A stretch of 64,000 nt of DNA from an uncultured Crocinitomix sp. (GCA_905478225.1 CAJQHR010000003.1:1-64000); one strand, 5' to 3'; numbered from the stretch's first letter, positions 50,023 to 59,743 are shown. Made by a program: numbers and translations. Notes: generated by a model from the sequence alone, not told the origin.

Positions 50023-51951
50023 GTGATTTTCGTCATAATAGTAGATTTGAAATCTTTAGAAATTGATAGTTTTGTTGCTGTGAAAGGTCATCTCAAATTT
50101 TTTGGAAAACTACTCGCCATCTGGCTCATCTTTTTTCTTTTTCAACGGCTGTTATTTGTTTTTCATTTTTTTGGAGATTTTAGTGGAAGTTATGGTGAAT
50201 TATTTTTAATGCCGTATCATGGGTTAAGGCTAGACCTTTCCGCATTTGCCTACCTTTCTGGTATTGCTTTTATATTAAGCGTTCCTAGTTTTTTTATAAC
50301 GAGCGAAAAAGGTTTAAGAATAATAAATGGTGCGATTCGTGTTTATTTTTGGTTAATTGTGATTTTGGTATCGCTTATGATGTCGGGGGAAATTGTCACC
50401 TATATCGAATGGAAAACCAAACTGTCATCTAAAATATTTATCCACTTTGGCACACCATCTGAGATTTTTAGAACCGCCACGGCAGCTTACACCTTCTGGT
50501 ATTTTTTCTATTTCATAATTCAAATCGGATTCGCCTATTTAGTATATAACCGCTGGTTTAAGAAAAATCTAATCATTCCTATCATCCAAAACATTTCAAA
50601 ACGCCTACTTTTTGGAATAACCTATTTATTAGTGGGTGCTTTCGTATTGATTTTAATGTTTCGAGGAGGTTTGCAACAAATCTCTGTGAGCGCAACAGAT
50701 GGCTATTTTTCTAAAAAACAAATTGTGAATGACGTCACTGTGAATCCAGTTTGGAATTTTATTCATACGTGTTTCGTGCATTTTAAAGTCGATTTATCTG
50801 TGTATTATCAAAATCTCGACCCACAAGTATCTGATAAGTTAACCGCCGGGCTTTATGAAAATGATGGAATTGATTCCGTTAAAATTTTTAATCAGAATCA
50901 ACCAAACATTGTTCTTGTCACTTTAGAGGGGTGGTCTGGACAGATGATTGAAGCATTAGGCGGAGAGCCCGGAATCACACCGCGTTTTAATGCGTTGTGT
51001 GAAGAGGGGCTGCTGTTTACTAAAATGTATGCAACCGGAGGAACTTCAGAAACAGGAATCACATCTATTATGAGCGGTTATCCAACGCTTTCCGGGATTT
51101 CGATCTCAACAGAGTCCTCAAAATGTCGTCAACTGCCCTCATTAAATCAATCTCTTGGGGAATTGGGTTATAATTCATTTTATTCCTTTGGCGGATCATT
51201 GTCATATGGCAATATTGGCGGTTATTTAACAGATGTTGGCTTTGATCGAATCGTAGATGAAGACGACCTTGATTTAGAGCCAACGGGTAAACTTGGTATT
51301 CATGATGAAGCTATATTTCCCTATTTTTTGAGTGAAATTCAACGTGCGAAACGGCCTTATTTTTATGGAGTGTTCACACAAAGTACCCATTCACCTTACG
51401 ATATGCCTACTGATCCTTTCCCTGGTTATAACAATGATGGTTATGTCACGAGCATGCATTATGCAGATGAACATTTAGGGAAATTAGTTGAAGGCATTCG
51501 CAACTTGCCAGATTTTGACAATACAATCGTGATTTTCATCTCAGATCATGGTCGTGCAAACATTTACAATGAAGATACCTTTGACGAAAAGTTCTTTCAC
51601 ATTCCCCTATTAATTTGGGGTGGAGCATTAAAGAATGAATATGTGGGTCAGACTATTGATCGAGTGGGTTCACAAGCCGACCTCGCTAAAACATTACTCA
51701 ATCAAATGAGCATAAACTCAGATGATTTTCATTGGAGTAAAGATTTATTGGACCCTTCTACACAAGCATGGGCCCTTTGTACTTCAACTACTTCTTACGG
51801 ATGGAAAAATGCAGATGGATATACAGTCTATCACATGATAGATCAAATTTTGCTTAATTCGCCCTATTCCAATCAAAAAGAGATTGATTTTTCATTAAAA
51901 AAGTGTCGTGCAATTCTTGAATCCATGTATCGAGAATACATTAAGTTATAG
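50023..51951 (+). CDS. LtaS/EptA-like membrane sulfatase-fold transferase
   Basis: 642 codons. Five membrane spans lie in the first 235 residues (for example HLKFFGKLLAIWLIFFLFQR and LRIINGAIRVYFWLIVILVS). A periplasmic alkaline-phosphatase/sulfatase-fold domain (about 290-580) follows, with NIVLVTLEGWSGQMIEALGG, the catalytic threonine region MYATGGTSETGITSIMSGYP, and the metal-site IVIFISDHGRANIYNED near residue 505. Relatives transfer phosphoglycerol or phosphoethanolamine to lipids or glycans. The start is a GTG at 50023; a GTG at about 50080 (VKGHLKFFGKL) is a reasonable alternative. Confidence 0.85.
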   Translation: MIFVIIVDLKSLEIDSFVAVKGHLKFFGKLLAIWLIFFLFQRLLFVFHFFGDFSGSYGELFLMPYHGLRLDLSAFAYLSGIAFILSVPSFFITSEKGLRIINGAIRVYFWLIVILVSLMMSGEIVTYIEWKTKLSSKIFIHFGTPSEIFRTATAAYTFWYFFYFIIQIGFAYLVYNRWFKKNLIIPIIQNISKRLLFGITYLLVGAFVLILMFRGGLQQISVSATDGYFSKKQIVNDVTVNPVWNFIHTCFVHFKVDLSVYYQNLDPQVSDKLTAGLYENDGIDSVKIFNQNQPNIVLVTLEGWSGQMIEALGGEPGITPRFNALCEEGLLFTKMYATGGTSETGITSIMSGYPTLSGISISTESSKCRQLPSLNQSLGELGYNSFYSFGGSLSYGNIGGYLTDVGFDRIVDEDDLDLEPTGKLGIHDEAIFPYFLSEIQRAKRPYFYGVFTQSTHSPYDMPTDPFPGYNNDGYVTSMHYADEHLGKLVEGIRNLPDFDNTIVIFISDHGRANIYNEDTFDEKFFHIPLLIWGGALKNEYVGQTIDRVGSQADLAKTLLNQMSINSDDFHWSKDLLDPSTQAWALCTSTTSYGWKNADGYTVYHMIDQILLNSPYSNQKEIDFSLKKCRAILESMYREYIKL

Positions 51952-52032
51952 CTGAAAACAACATGTTCTTCGCCGATAAAATGTAATTTACAACACTTCA
52001 CTCAATGGATTTCTACATTCATTTTATTTTCG

Positions 52033-52040
52033 TACTTTCG
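52033..52040 (+). promoter_or_regulatory. -7-like element of the PA-domain gene
   Basis: TACTTTCG differs by one base from TAnnTTTG and lies 28 bases before the ATG at 52069. It is a fair candidate only. Confidence 0.35.
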
Positions 52041-52068
52041 TAGCTAGATAAATTTAAAATTTGAAAAC

Positions 52069-53793
52069 ATGAAAAAAATTGTACTTTTTATTAGCCTATG
52101 CCTTTTGGCAACTGTGGGTAGTGCTCAAGTTATTTTCTACGTTCAGGCACCTTCGCCGAATGAGGGAAATTACGACTTTACTTTTGCTGATTTTATGGCG
52201 GCTGATTGGAGCGTTCCAGATATGGATGACCCTGCTAACAGTATCTTATCAGAGATGGTGCTAATAGATGACGGTTCTGGTCTTGATGATCCTACTGCTT
52301 GTTCTGCAGCTGAGAATGATTTAACTGGTAAAATTGCTGTTGTATACAGAGGTTCTTGCGAGTTTGGATCCAAAGCATTAGCGTGTCAAAACGCAGGTGC
52401 TATTGGATGTATTATCATTAACAACCTTGGCGGAGCTCCTGTAGCTATGGGTGGCGGTGCTGATGGTGCTGCTGTTAATATTCCTGTTGTAATGATTTCA
52501 AATATTGACGGTGCTTTATTGCGTGCTGAAATTAATACTGGAGCATCAGAAGTATTTATCGGAAGTAAAAATGGACTATATGCAAACGATATAGGATTTA
52601 CTGCTGCGGATCATTTCAGAGCACAAAGTTTTGGTAACTTATCTCAACTTTCTCAAGATGCTTCTGAATTTGAAATGGAAGTAGGAACATGGGTAAGAAA
52701 TTACGGTTCAAACGATCAAACAAATGTAACATTGACGGTTACTGTTGGTCTTGAAGGATCAGATATTTACTTTGAAACATCCGACCCAATTGGTACTCTA
52801 CCTTCTGGAGACAGTGTTTTTGTTCCACTACCTACTTTTTCTCAGGATAGTTATGGGAATGGTTACTACCATGTGGACTATGAAGTTGAAGCAGATGCTA
52901 TAGATGAATCTGATTATGATAACATTCGTACAGCAGACTTTGTGATGGGTGACGATTTGTTTTCAATGTCAGCACTTGACATTGTAGATTCGAAGCCAGT
53001 TAATAATACAAACCAATTTAACGGAACTACTGATAACTTATATAGCTGTTTATTTTTCCAAGATCCCAATGCGAGTAGAATTGGTGTTCAGGGTATGAAT
53101 TTCTCAGCAGGTACTTCTCAAAATCCTGACGCAACTTCTTTAGATGGTCAGTTATTTGAGATCTATGTGTATGAGTGGTTAGATGAATGGGAAGATTTAA
53201 ACGATCCTGGATTTGCTTTAGCTTCTTTAAATGATGTTGCAGATGCTGAGTACATCTATACTGAAAACTTACAAAGCGAAAACGTATATGTGCCATTAGA
53301 AGAGCCAATGTTATTAGAAGATGATCAAAAATATCTTTTCTGTGTTCAAATTTATGGGACAGATATCTATCCTGGATATGATACGAAAACAGATTACAAC
53401 TGGAACGTTGAAACCTATGCAATGCCAACTTCTCCTTTATATTTAAGTGGAGCATGGTATGCACTAGGATTTGGAACGGATAGAAATCCATCTTTATCTA
53501 TTCAAATGTTTAACGCTGAAGAATTAAATTTAGTTGAATTAACTACAACTGATTTACAAGCATTCCCTAACCCTACTAACAGCATTGTACACATTCCAAT
53601 GAATGTGGTTGAAGGAAACATTGCAATGACAATTGTTGATGTAAACGGTAAAGTAATTGATACACAAAACGTAACAATGACAAATAACCGTTTAGACGTA
53701 GACGTAACAGCATTTGCTGCTGGTATGTACGTTATCAACCTTGCATATGCTGATGGAACTACTGGTTCTGTTAATGTAATGGTAACGAAGTAA
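52069..53793 (+). CDS. T9SS-secreted protein with a PA domain
   Basis: 574 residues: a signal peptide (KKIVLFISLCLLATVGSAQ); a protease-associated (PA) domain at about 60-165 with LTGKIAVVYRGSCEFGSKAL, then AGAIGCIIINNLGGAPVAMG and NIPVVMISNIDGALL; a beta-rich middle; and a C-terminal T9SS sorting domain (about 495-574) with LQAFPNPTNSIVHIPMNV, IVDVNGKVIDTQ and AAGMYVINLAY. No protease catalytic domain is evident, so it may be a surface-binding protein rather than an enzyme. Export through Sec and the type IX system is implied. A good terminator follows. Confidence 0.88.
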   Translation: MKKIVLFISLCLLATVGSAQVIFYVQAPSPNEGNYDFTFADFMAADWSVPDMDDPANSILSEMVLIDDGSGLDDPTACSAAENDLTGKIAVVYRGSCEFGSKALACQNAGAIGCIIINNLGGAPVAMGGGADGAAVNIPVVMISNIDGALLRAEINTGASEVFIGSKNGLYANDIGFTAADHFRAQSFGNLSQLSQDASEFEMEVGTWVRNYGSNDQTNVTLTVTVGLEGSDIYFETSDPIGTLPSGDSVFVPLPTFSQDSYGNGYYHVDYEVEADAIDESDYDNIRTADFVMGDDLFSMSALDIVDSKPVNNTNQFNGTTDNLYSCLFFQDPNASRIGVQGMNFSAGTSQNPDATSLDGQLFEIYVYEWLDEWEDLNDPGFALASLNDVADAEYIYTENLQSENVYVPLEEPMLLEDDQKYLFCVQIYGTDIYPGYDTKTDYNWNVETYAMPTSPLYLSGAWYALGFGTDRNPSLSIQMFNAEELNLVELTTTDLQAFPNPTNSIVHIPMNVVEGNIAMTIVDVNGKVIDTQNVTMTNNRLDVDVTAFAAGMYVINLAYADGTTGSVNVMVTK

Positions 53794-53810
53794 GCTTAAT
53801 AATTATATTG

Positions 53811-53842
53811 AAAGTGCCTCGTGTAAACGGGGCGCTTTTTTT
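53811..53842 (+). terminator. Terminator after the PA-domain gene
   Basis: AAAGTGCCTCGT (53811-53822), loop GTAA, and ACGGGGCGCTTT (53827-53838) form a 12-bp stem with two G-T pairs, followed by T residues to 53842. Confidence 0.85.
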
Positions 53843-54007
53843 ATTCCGCAGTGTTTCTGTTTTACATTTTATTGAGCTATTTTGTGCGTACTAACACGGA
53901 TTTTTTACGTGTTTAGACGAGTATTCAACAATTATTTATAAATTGGTCAATTGGGTTCTGTCGCATTAATTTTTTGCATAGAGGTTTTAATTGTGGGAGT
54001 CTTTACT

Positions 54008-54301
54008 CTATTTCTTATCGAGACATTTTATAGTCCTACTGGATACAATTCCACCCGTTAACCCACTTATTAAAAAGTCTCCCAATTTGAATTTCTCTTC
54101 CATTTCAAAAGTTCCGTCTGCTGGAGTGTCTACATTTTGTCTGCCAATTGGTACAAGCCCCCAAAAAAGCCAAAATTGTTTTCCTTTGTCGTAGGCAAAC
54201 TCTTTACCTGGGTCCGAATTGTAATCACCCACAGTTGTTTTGGTGGTCATACATGATGTTACGAATACTGCCATTAAGGCAATTAAAATCACTTTTTTCA
54301 T
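54008..54301 (-). CDS. Bor/Iss-like small lipoprotein
   Basis: 97 residues with a lipoprotein signal (KKVILIALMAVFVTSCMTT, Cys at residue 17), followed by a compact domain with KQFWLFWGLVPIGRQNVDTP, then EEKFKLGDFLISGLTGGIVS and SSRTIKCLDKK. This resembles small Bor-type lipoproteins that occur widely in Bacteroidota, of unknown function there. It is intact; the neighbouring intergenic regions are long on both sides. Confidence 0.65.
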   Translation of the reverse strand: MKKVILIALMAVFVTSCMTTKTTVGDYNSDPGKEFAYDKGKQFWLFWGLVPIGRQNVDTPADGTFEMEEKFKLGDFLISGLTGGIVSSRTIKCLDKK

Positions 54302-54612
54302 TTTGTAATTTGTTTTTAGTGAATGAATTTTTTTCGCTTTGGTAATTTTTGTAAATATATAATTTTTTCCGTGGTAAGCTTATTAAAAATAACATTGTGC
54401 ACGAAAATTGTTAACATAAATCGATCTCCTGGGGCGATTTATTTCACCCTGGATGAGTAATCTATTCGCCCATTTAAGCTTCAAAAGGAGCAGACCCTAA
54501 AAATGGTTCTAAAAGATAAAAAAGGATAAAATAAGAAAAGGGTAGAATGGGTAAAAGCAAAGAAAAGCGAAGTGAAACTCAGAAAATCTGACCCCTAATC
54601 TGACCCCTCTTG
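54302..54612. other. Intergenic stretch between the Bor-like gene and tRNA-Asp
   Basis: No gene is seen. The end has a doubled CTGACCCCT string (near 54587-54608) in a purine-rich run of unknown meaning. Otherwise it is AT-rich spacer. Confidence 0.4.
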
Positions 54613-54651
54613 GAAAAACAAAACCCCTAAGATATTGATACATCTTAGGGG
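54613..54651 (-). terminator. Terminator of tRNA-Asp
   Basis: Read on the minus strand, CCCCTAAGAT (54651-54642) pairs with ATCTTAGGGG (54633-54624) around an 8-base loop and is followed by TTTTGTTTTT. It lies downstream of the tRNA in its direction of transcription. Confidence 0.8.
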
Positions 54652-54686
54652 CTTCTAGACCTTCAGCCATAAAGGACTTTTCTTAG

Positions 54687-54763
54687 TGGCGGTCTGGACG
54701 AGACTCGAACTCGCGACCCCCTGCGTGACAGGCAGGTATTCTAACCAACTGAACTACCAGACC
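54687..54763 (-). tRNA. tRNA-Asp (anticodon GTC)
   Basis: The minus strand folds as a standard cloverleaf: a 7-bp acceptor GGTCTGG/CCAGACC, a D arm with GTTCAGTTGGTTAGAAT, an anticodon stem CCTGC/GCAGG with loop CTGTCAC (anticodon GTC, at + 54727-54729), and a T arm GCGAG-TTCGAGT-CTCGT. The discriminator is G (54690), and CCA appears to be encoded (54689-54687). It is a single gene with its own terminator. Confidence 0.97.
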
Positions 54764-55048
54764 AATAAATTTTACTACTGCTTCTCACTTGAAGCGGGTC
54801 AAAAGTAAGTATATTTTTTATTACAACAAGCAAAAAAATAAAAAAAGTACAATTATTTTTTTCCAGACTAAACAACCGTTTCAGGGATACTGCTAGGGAT
54901 TTTGATGGAGCTTTCATTTTCAGGTTATTTATACCTTATTAATTTGATTAGGTAATTCTGTCCTCATCACATTACTAAATCATTTGTAACATTGTTAAAA
55001 CCTAAATTTTTAGATAAGGCAACCTATAATTCGAAACAACAAATCTAA

Positions 55049-55301
55049 AGCCTTTCGCAAACTGCGAATATTAGCTTTAATAAACGCTTTGCAACCTTGG
55101 AAGAGCTGCAAGCTTATGAAACTGACACTATGCTTGGCCTTTTGACGAATCCAGCCGCACAAGCTTTAATCGGTGATTGGAAACCCATTTGGGGACCATA
55201 TACATGTTGCAAGCTACAGGAACAGAGCCAAGTTATACCCATGAGGTATTGGAAGTGATTGCTGAATTATTGAGAGTATTCGATACTTTTTCTAAATAAT
55301 C
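55049..55301 (+). pseudogene. Decayed gene fragment of unknown family
   Basis: One frame reads LSQTANISFNKRFATLEELQ, then AYETDTMLGLLTNPAAQALI and GDWKPIWGPYT. Right after it another frame gives MLQATGTEPSYTHEVLEVIA, then ELLRVFDTFSK and a stop. The two look like neighbouring pieces of one protein separated by a frameshift near 55200, without a start codon. I cannot name the family. The rest of the 54764-55447 gap shows nothing else. Confidence 0.5.
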
Positions 55302-55447
55302 GTAAAAAACACAGACTATTAGGCCATGTGTGTTTGAACTAGAAAATTTGAGTTTAAGGCCTGAGAAGTTCAAAAGTTGGGAGTTTACATGGGTAAACGA
55401 CTAAATTTTGGGCAAACATAAGACAGAAATCGGAATTCATAGTCAAA

Positions 55448-56374
55448 CTAAATAATCTTTTGACGTTTAACAAGGTATTGCTGTAAGACAAAGGCAATAC
55501 CTTCTTGAATGTCTGCTTCAACAAAATCAATTTTGAATTGCGTACATTTTAGCTTTAATTCGCTTGTGACTTTTGCAACTTGTTCCTGAAATTGTTTTTT
55601 GATTTCACCGGGATGAAGTTTAATTTTTTCACCCGACTCAAGATCAATAAAAGTAGTGGGTTTGTTTGGATAGTCCAAATTCATTTCAGTGGCTTTATCC
55701 ATAACATTGAAGAGTAATACTTCGTGCTTATTATGCTTTAAATGCAAAAAGGCGTCTGTCAACTCATCTAACGATTCGTTGCTAAAAAAATCTGAAAATA
55801 TGATAACGAGTGATCGTTTATGGTTGTTTTCTGCAACTTGATGCAAAATTTTTGAAAGGGACGTTTTTACTTGAAGATGCTCTTCTTGTTTCACCATTAA
55901 TTTCTCCAACTCATCATAAATCATTCTATGGTGCGAGGGAGATGTTTTTAGAGGGGTGTCTAATTTGATCTCATTTTCAAATACTGTAATTCCAACTCCG
56001 TCGCGTTGTTTTTTAAAAATCTCCATTAAAGAGGCAATTGAGTAGATGCTAAACCCTAATTTATTGATTGGATTTTTTTTATCGATTTTAGGGAAATACA
56101 TGGAGGAAGAAATGTCTAAGATGACGCGGCATCTTAAATTGGTTTCTTCTTCATACCGTTTGACAAATAATTTATCTGTCTTTGCATAAAGTTTCCAATC
56201 AATATGCCGTGTTGATTCTCCTGGATTATATAGGCGGTGTTCGGCAAATTCAACTGAAAAACCATGAAAAGGAGAGCGGTGTAAACCCGTAATAAATCCT
56301 TCAACCACTTGTTTAGCAATAAATTCCAAATTTCCAAACTTGGCAAGCTCCTGTATATCTATTTTTCCGTACAA
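55448..56374 (-). CDS. DUF58 domain protein
   Basis: 308 residues. The DUF58 signature is complete: VVEGFITGLHRSPFHGFSVE, FAEHRLYNPGESTRHIDWKL, then YAKTDKLFVKRYEEETNLRC. It is followed by a vWA-like fold with RVILDISSSMYFPK (a DxSxS metal-site motif) and later HKRSLVIIFSDFFSNESLDE. Such proteins usually work with a MoxR-type AAA ATPase and other vWA proteins at the membrane; no moxR gene is adjacent here within the window. The start at 56374 gives MYGKIDIQELAKFGN, as in homologues. It is divergent from the zinc-finger gene. Confidence 0.9.
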   Translation of the reverse strand: MYGKIDIQELAKFGNLEFIAKQVVEGFITGLHRSPFHGFSVEFAEHRLYNPGESTRHIDWKLYAKTDKLFVKRYEEETNLRCRVILDISSSMYFPKIDKKNPINKLGFSIYSIASLMEIFKKQRDGVGITVFENEIKLDTPLKTSPSHHRMIYDELEKLMVKQEEHLQVKTSLSKILHQVAENNHKRSLVIIFSDFFSNESLDELTDAFLHLKHNKHEVLLFNVMDKATEMNLDYPNKPTTFIDLESGEKIKLHPGEIKKQFQEQVAKVTSELKLKCTQFKIDFVEADIQEGIAFVLQQYLVKRQKII

Positions 56375-56434
56375 ATCTGTATTTTAGTGAAAGATAGTAA
56401 TCTTATTCAAAATGTTTATCTTTAGAGGTGAATT

Positions 56435-56815
56435 ATGATTAAAGATACCCCAAAAAATAATCGAGTTTGTGAGTGTTGTGGAGATGTCATAACAGGAAGA
56501 AGTGATAAGCGGTTTTGTTCTGACTATTGTCGAAACACACAGCACAATCAACTCAATAGAGATAGTTCAAATTATATCAGAAAAGTAAATAATATTTTAA
56601 GACGAAACCGTAGAATTTTAGAGCGTTTCAACCCAAATAGAAAATCAAAGGTAATGGGCGCAACGTTAATGGAGGAGGGGTTTAATTTTGCCTATTATAC
56701 GAACATCTACGAAACTAAAAAAGGGGCGCGCTATTATTTTTGCTATGATCAAGGTTATTTAAAAATTGATGATGAATATTACGCCTTGGTGGAACGCCAA
56801 GAATATGTCAAGTAG
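56435..56815 (+). CDS. Zinc-finger protein with YFCYDQG signature (paralogue B)
   Basis: 126 residues with an N-terminal finger made of CECC and FCSDYC (NRVCECCGDVITGRSDKRFC, then SDYCRNTQHN). A basic helix NNILRRNRRILERFNPNRKS and LMEEGFNFAYYTNIYETKKG follow, then ARYYFCYDQGYLKID and LVERQEYVK. This is the canonical form of the family whose divergent paralogue is at 8554-8958. Function is unknown. Its TAG stop overlaps the start region of yidD (the GTG at 56815), so the two are translationally coupled. Confidence 0.75.
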   Translation: MIKDTPKNNRVCECCGDVITGRSDKRFCSDYCRNTQHNQLNRDSSNYIRKVNNILRRNRRILERFNPNRKSKVMGATLMEEGFNFAYYTNIYETKKGARYYFCYDQGYLKIDDEYYALVERQEYVK

Positions 56816-57078
56816 TGATGATGAAATATATTAATTACATATTCATTTTTCCAGTTAAAATCTATCAATGGATTATTTCGCCCATTTTTCCCGCGCAATG
56901 TAGATATACACCTACATGCAGTAATTATACAATTGAAGCCATTAAAGAATGGGGGCCAATTCGTGGAACTTGGAAAGGGATTAAACGAATTGCTTCTTGT
57001 CATCCTTGGGGTGGAATGGGGCACGATCCTGTTCCGAAAAACCCTAAAAAAAATAAGTCCAATAAAAAAGGAGCGTAA
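56815..57078 (+). CDS. yidD: Membrane protein insertion efficiency factor YidD
   Basis: 87 residues in the UPF0161/YidD family: YINYIFIFPVKIYQWIISPI, then FPAQCRYTPTCSNYTIEAIK and SCHPWGGMGHDPVPKNPKKN. The RY.PTCS.Y and CHPwg..G.DPVP motifs are diagnostic. It assists the YidC/Oxa1 insertase at the inner membrane. The start is ambiguous: GTG 56815, ATG 56818 or ATG 56821; the last two avoid overlap with the upstream stop. It is usually next to rpmH, rnpA and yidC, and is separated from them here. Confidence 0.92.
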   Translation: MMMKYINYIFIFPVKIYQWIISPIFPAQCRYTPTCSNYTIEAIKEWGPIRGTWKGIKRIASCHPWGGMGHDPVPKNPKKNKSNKKGA

Positions 57079-57096
57079 ATTATACGCTCCTTTTTT
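57066..57096. terminator. Bidirectional terminator between yidD and dsbD
   Basis: GGAGCGTA (57070-57077) pairs with TACGCTCC (57083-57090) around a 5-base loop. It is flanked by A residues on the left and TTTTTT on the right, so it can act on both convergent genes. The stem includes the yidD stop codon. Confidence 0.8.
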
Positions 57097-57113
57097 AAAT
57101 ATTCATTATTCAA

Positions 57114-59606
57114 TTATAAGGCCACAAATTCTGGCGTAATAATGGTCGCATTTTTAGATGATTCGAATTGCTTTTTGGCAAAATTCAACCAATCTTTAAA
57201 TAATTCCGCTTCAGAGTGAGAGCTGTAATCTGCTAAACCAGAAATGTTATTTCCTTTATGGTCAAGCACAACATACATTGGTTGTGTAGCTTGCTCATAT
57301 TCTTCGATTTGCATTTTCATCCATTTGTCACCCGTAGTTTCCATTGGGTCTCCGTTGGATTTTAGTTCACCTTTATATTTTGCAGGCAAGTCCGTTCTGT
57401 CATCTACATACAAAGAGGCAACAATAAAGTCCTCAGCCATGATTGGTGCAACAGTTGGGTCTGCCCATACATATTCTTCCATTTTACGACAGTTAACACA
57501 TGCCCAGCCTGTAAAGTCAAGTAAAACTGGCTTGTCAACTTCTTTCGCATATTCCATGGCATCTTCAAAGTCTCTCACGGTGTAAATGTCATGTCCGTGT
57601 GGGTGCGTTGATTCTGGCCATCCGTCAGGGACTTTTGGCGCTTCGCCATGAATGCCGTATGGCGATTCTGAATAAGTCATTGGAGGAGGGAATCCTGAAA
57701 TCATTTTTAAAGGTGCTCCCCACATTCCTGGTATCAAATAGATGATAAACCCAACAACCAATGTTGCTAAAATTCCTCGTCCAACAGAGAGTTTTTCAAT
57801 TGGGCTGTCATGCGGAAATTGGATTTTCCCTAAAAGATAAATGGCTAATACTATAAATATTCCAATCCAAAGTCCTAGGAATAATTCTCTTTCTAAAATG
57901 TGTAATTGCAATACCAAGTCTGAGTTCGATAAGAATTTCAATGCAAAGGCAAGCTCTAAGAATCCTAATACAACTTTAACCGTGTTCAACCATCCACCTG
58001 ATGAAGGTAAAGAGTTTAACCATCCTGGGAATGCTGCAAATAATCCAAATGGCAATGCTAATGCTAATGAAAATCCTAACATGGCTACAATTGGACCAGA
58101 GAGTCCACCTGATGCTGATTGTACCAATACACTTCCTACAATTGGTCCTGTACATGAGAAAGATACCAATGCTAATGTAAATGCCATGAAGAAAATTCCA
58201 ATCATTCCGCCTCTGTCGGCTTGTTTATCAGCTTTGTTTACCCATGACGCCGGCAATGTAATTTCAAATGCACCCAAGAAAGAAATAGCAAACACCACAA
58301 ATAAGATGAAGAATACAAGATTCACCCATGGGTTTGTTGCCATGTCATTCAGTATTGTTGGTCCGGCAATTGCGGCAACTAGCACTCCGAGTATCACATA
58401 AATGATAATGATACAGACGGCATAAAATATAGCCTTTCGTATTCCTTGTGCTTTGGTCTTAGATTGTTTCGTGAAGAAGCTTACCGTCATTGGAATCATT
58501 GGGAATACACATGGCGTTAATAACGCAATGAATCCTCCAAAAAACGCCAATATGAAAATGATCCAGAGTGAATCTTCTTCGGATCTTACTTTATTGTCAA
58601 TAGCATCTTTAAGGTCAAACGATAAGTCCATGACCTCCGTGTTTCTATAGTCGTTTTCACATCCCATGAGGTAAATGTCAAGGGCGGCTTCAAGGTTTGG
58701 TACATTAGCCGTGTCTTTAATTGAGACTTCTTGCTTAATGGTTGCTAAGTATTTGTAGCCCTTAGTTTCAGCTCCTGTGTTTTCAGATACTGTTAGACTA
58801 TAGTCTTCCGCAGATGCAACTTGGTCATTCTCTTTTAAACTGAATACTGACTTATATCCATTCGGATTATCAAATGCATACATTGCGAAAACAGAATCGA
58901 TTTGAATTTCAACCGTTAATAGGTAGTTTTTTTCATCCGTACGCTGTGCATCAAAAACCCTTACAATAACTGGGTCAAAAACTTCATCATAATTAGAGCC
59001 TTCGCAAGTGCTTAAAAGTGCAAATAATGCCGAGTCAACTTCAACGTTGTCCTCTGTCAGCTCAGGGTCGTCTCCCTCATCTGGCTCACCACCCTCATCT
59101 AAAACAACGGCCTCATCAACCCCATCTTCTAAATTATTAGTTCCTTTAACAGTTATATCAAAATCAGTGTAAGCAGGCGGAAAACAAACCGTTTTACATG
59201 CCATTGAGTAGACTTCAACATTTAAAACAAAATCCTTTTTAGATTTAATCTTAACTTTTTGTTTAAATGTGGCTTTCGAACCATCAAAAATCTTTTCGGG
59301 ATATCCGTCATTGTCTTTTTCAGATGCACCGTACTCTCTTGTTTTACCAATTAATTCATAAGAGTCAGTAGGCTTGAATGTTAACTCTGTTCCTTGCGAA
59401 ATTCCAAGAGGTGGCTGCTCCTGAGCGTAAATATGCCAGTGGTCGTACTGTCGAGCAACAATGACAATTGTAGCTACATCACCCTCATATTCAACCGAAT
59501 GTTCCCATTTAATAACTTCGTCAACCGACGCAGGCATTTCATCATCTTGAGCAAATGAATAAGTAGCAAATAAGGCCAGGAAAATGAGTGAAATTTGTTT
59601 AAGCAT
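57114..59606 (-). CDS. dsbD: DsbD-type thiol:disulfide interchange / cytochrome c biogenesis protein
   Basis: 830 residues from the ATG at 59606 (signal peptide LKQISLIFLALFATYSFAQ). The N-terminal DsbD-alpha-like domain has cysteines in VYSMACKTVCFPPAYTDFDI. After an acidic linker come eight membrane spans with FGGFIALLTPCVFPMIPMTV and ALVSFSCTGPIVGSVLVQSA (the cysteine pair of the electron conduit). A C-terminal thioredoxin domain reads PVLLDFTGWACVNCRKMEEY, with CVNC in a WACVNC context. It moves electrons from cytoplasmic thioredoxin to periplasmic proteins. The upstream Met at 59732 is rejected because it precedes the signal peptide. Confidence 0.9.
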   Translation of the reverse strand: MLKQISLIFLALFATYSFAQDDEMPASVDEVIKWEHSVEYEGDVATIVIVARQYDHWHIYAQEQPPLGISQGTELTFKPTDSYELIGKTREYGASEKDNDGYPEKIFDGSKATFKQKVKIKSKKDFVLNVEVYSMACKTVCFPPAYTDFDITVKGTNNLEDGVDEAVVLDEGGEPDEGDDPELTEDNVEVDSALFALLSTCEGSNYDEVFDPVIVRVFDAQRTDEKNYLLTVEIQIDSVFAMYAFDNPNGYKSVFSLKENDQVASAEDYSLTVSENTGAETKGYKYLATIKQEVSIKDTANVPNLEAALDIYLMGCENDYRNTEVMDLSFDLKDAIDNKVRSEEDSLWIIFILAFFGGFIALLTPCVFPMIPMTVSFFTKQSKTKAQGIRKAIFYAVCIIIIYVILGVLVAAIAGPTILNDMATNPWVNLVFFILFVVFAISFLGAFEITLPASWVNKADKQADRGGMIGIFFMAFTLALVSFSCTGPIVGSVLVQSASGGLSGPIVAMLGFSLALALPFGLFAAFPGWLNSLPSSGGWLNTVKVVLGFLELAFALKFLSNSDLVLQLHILERELFLGLWIGIFIVLAIYLLGKIQFPHDSPIEKLSVGRGILATLVVGFIIYLIPGMWGAPLKMISGFPPPMTYSESPYGIHGEAPKVPDGWPESTHPHGHDIYTVRDFEDAMEYAKEVDKPVLLDFTGWACVNCRKMEEYVWADPTVAPIMAEDFIVASLYVDDRTDLPAKYKGELKSNGDPMETTGDKWMKMQIEEYEQATQPMYVVLDHKGNNISGLADYSSHSEAELFKDWLNFAKKQFESSKNATIITPEFVAL

Positions 59607-59743
59607 AATATTTTGTGATAAGTGTAGCCCCAAATGTAATATAAAAGAAATATAAACACCTGTATGAATATTGCTTATTGTTGAAATTCTAAAAAGCAAA
59701 AAAAGATGGGAAATCCCGCCTTTTATATACAAAAAATCGTCTA

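Noticed and set aside
57841-58401. 186-codon plus-strand frame opposite dsbD
   Set aside because: It is antisense to a well-supported membrane region; its Asn/Pro/Ala-rich composition comes from the complementary strand.
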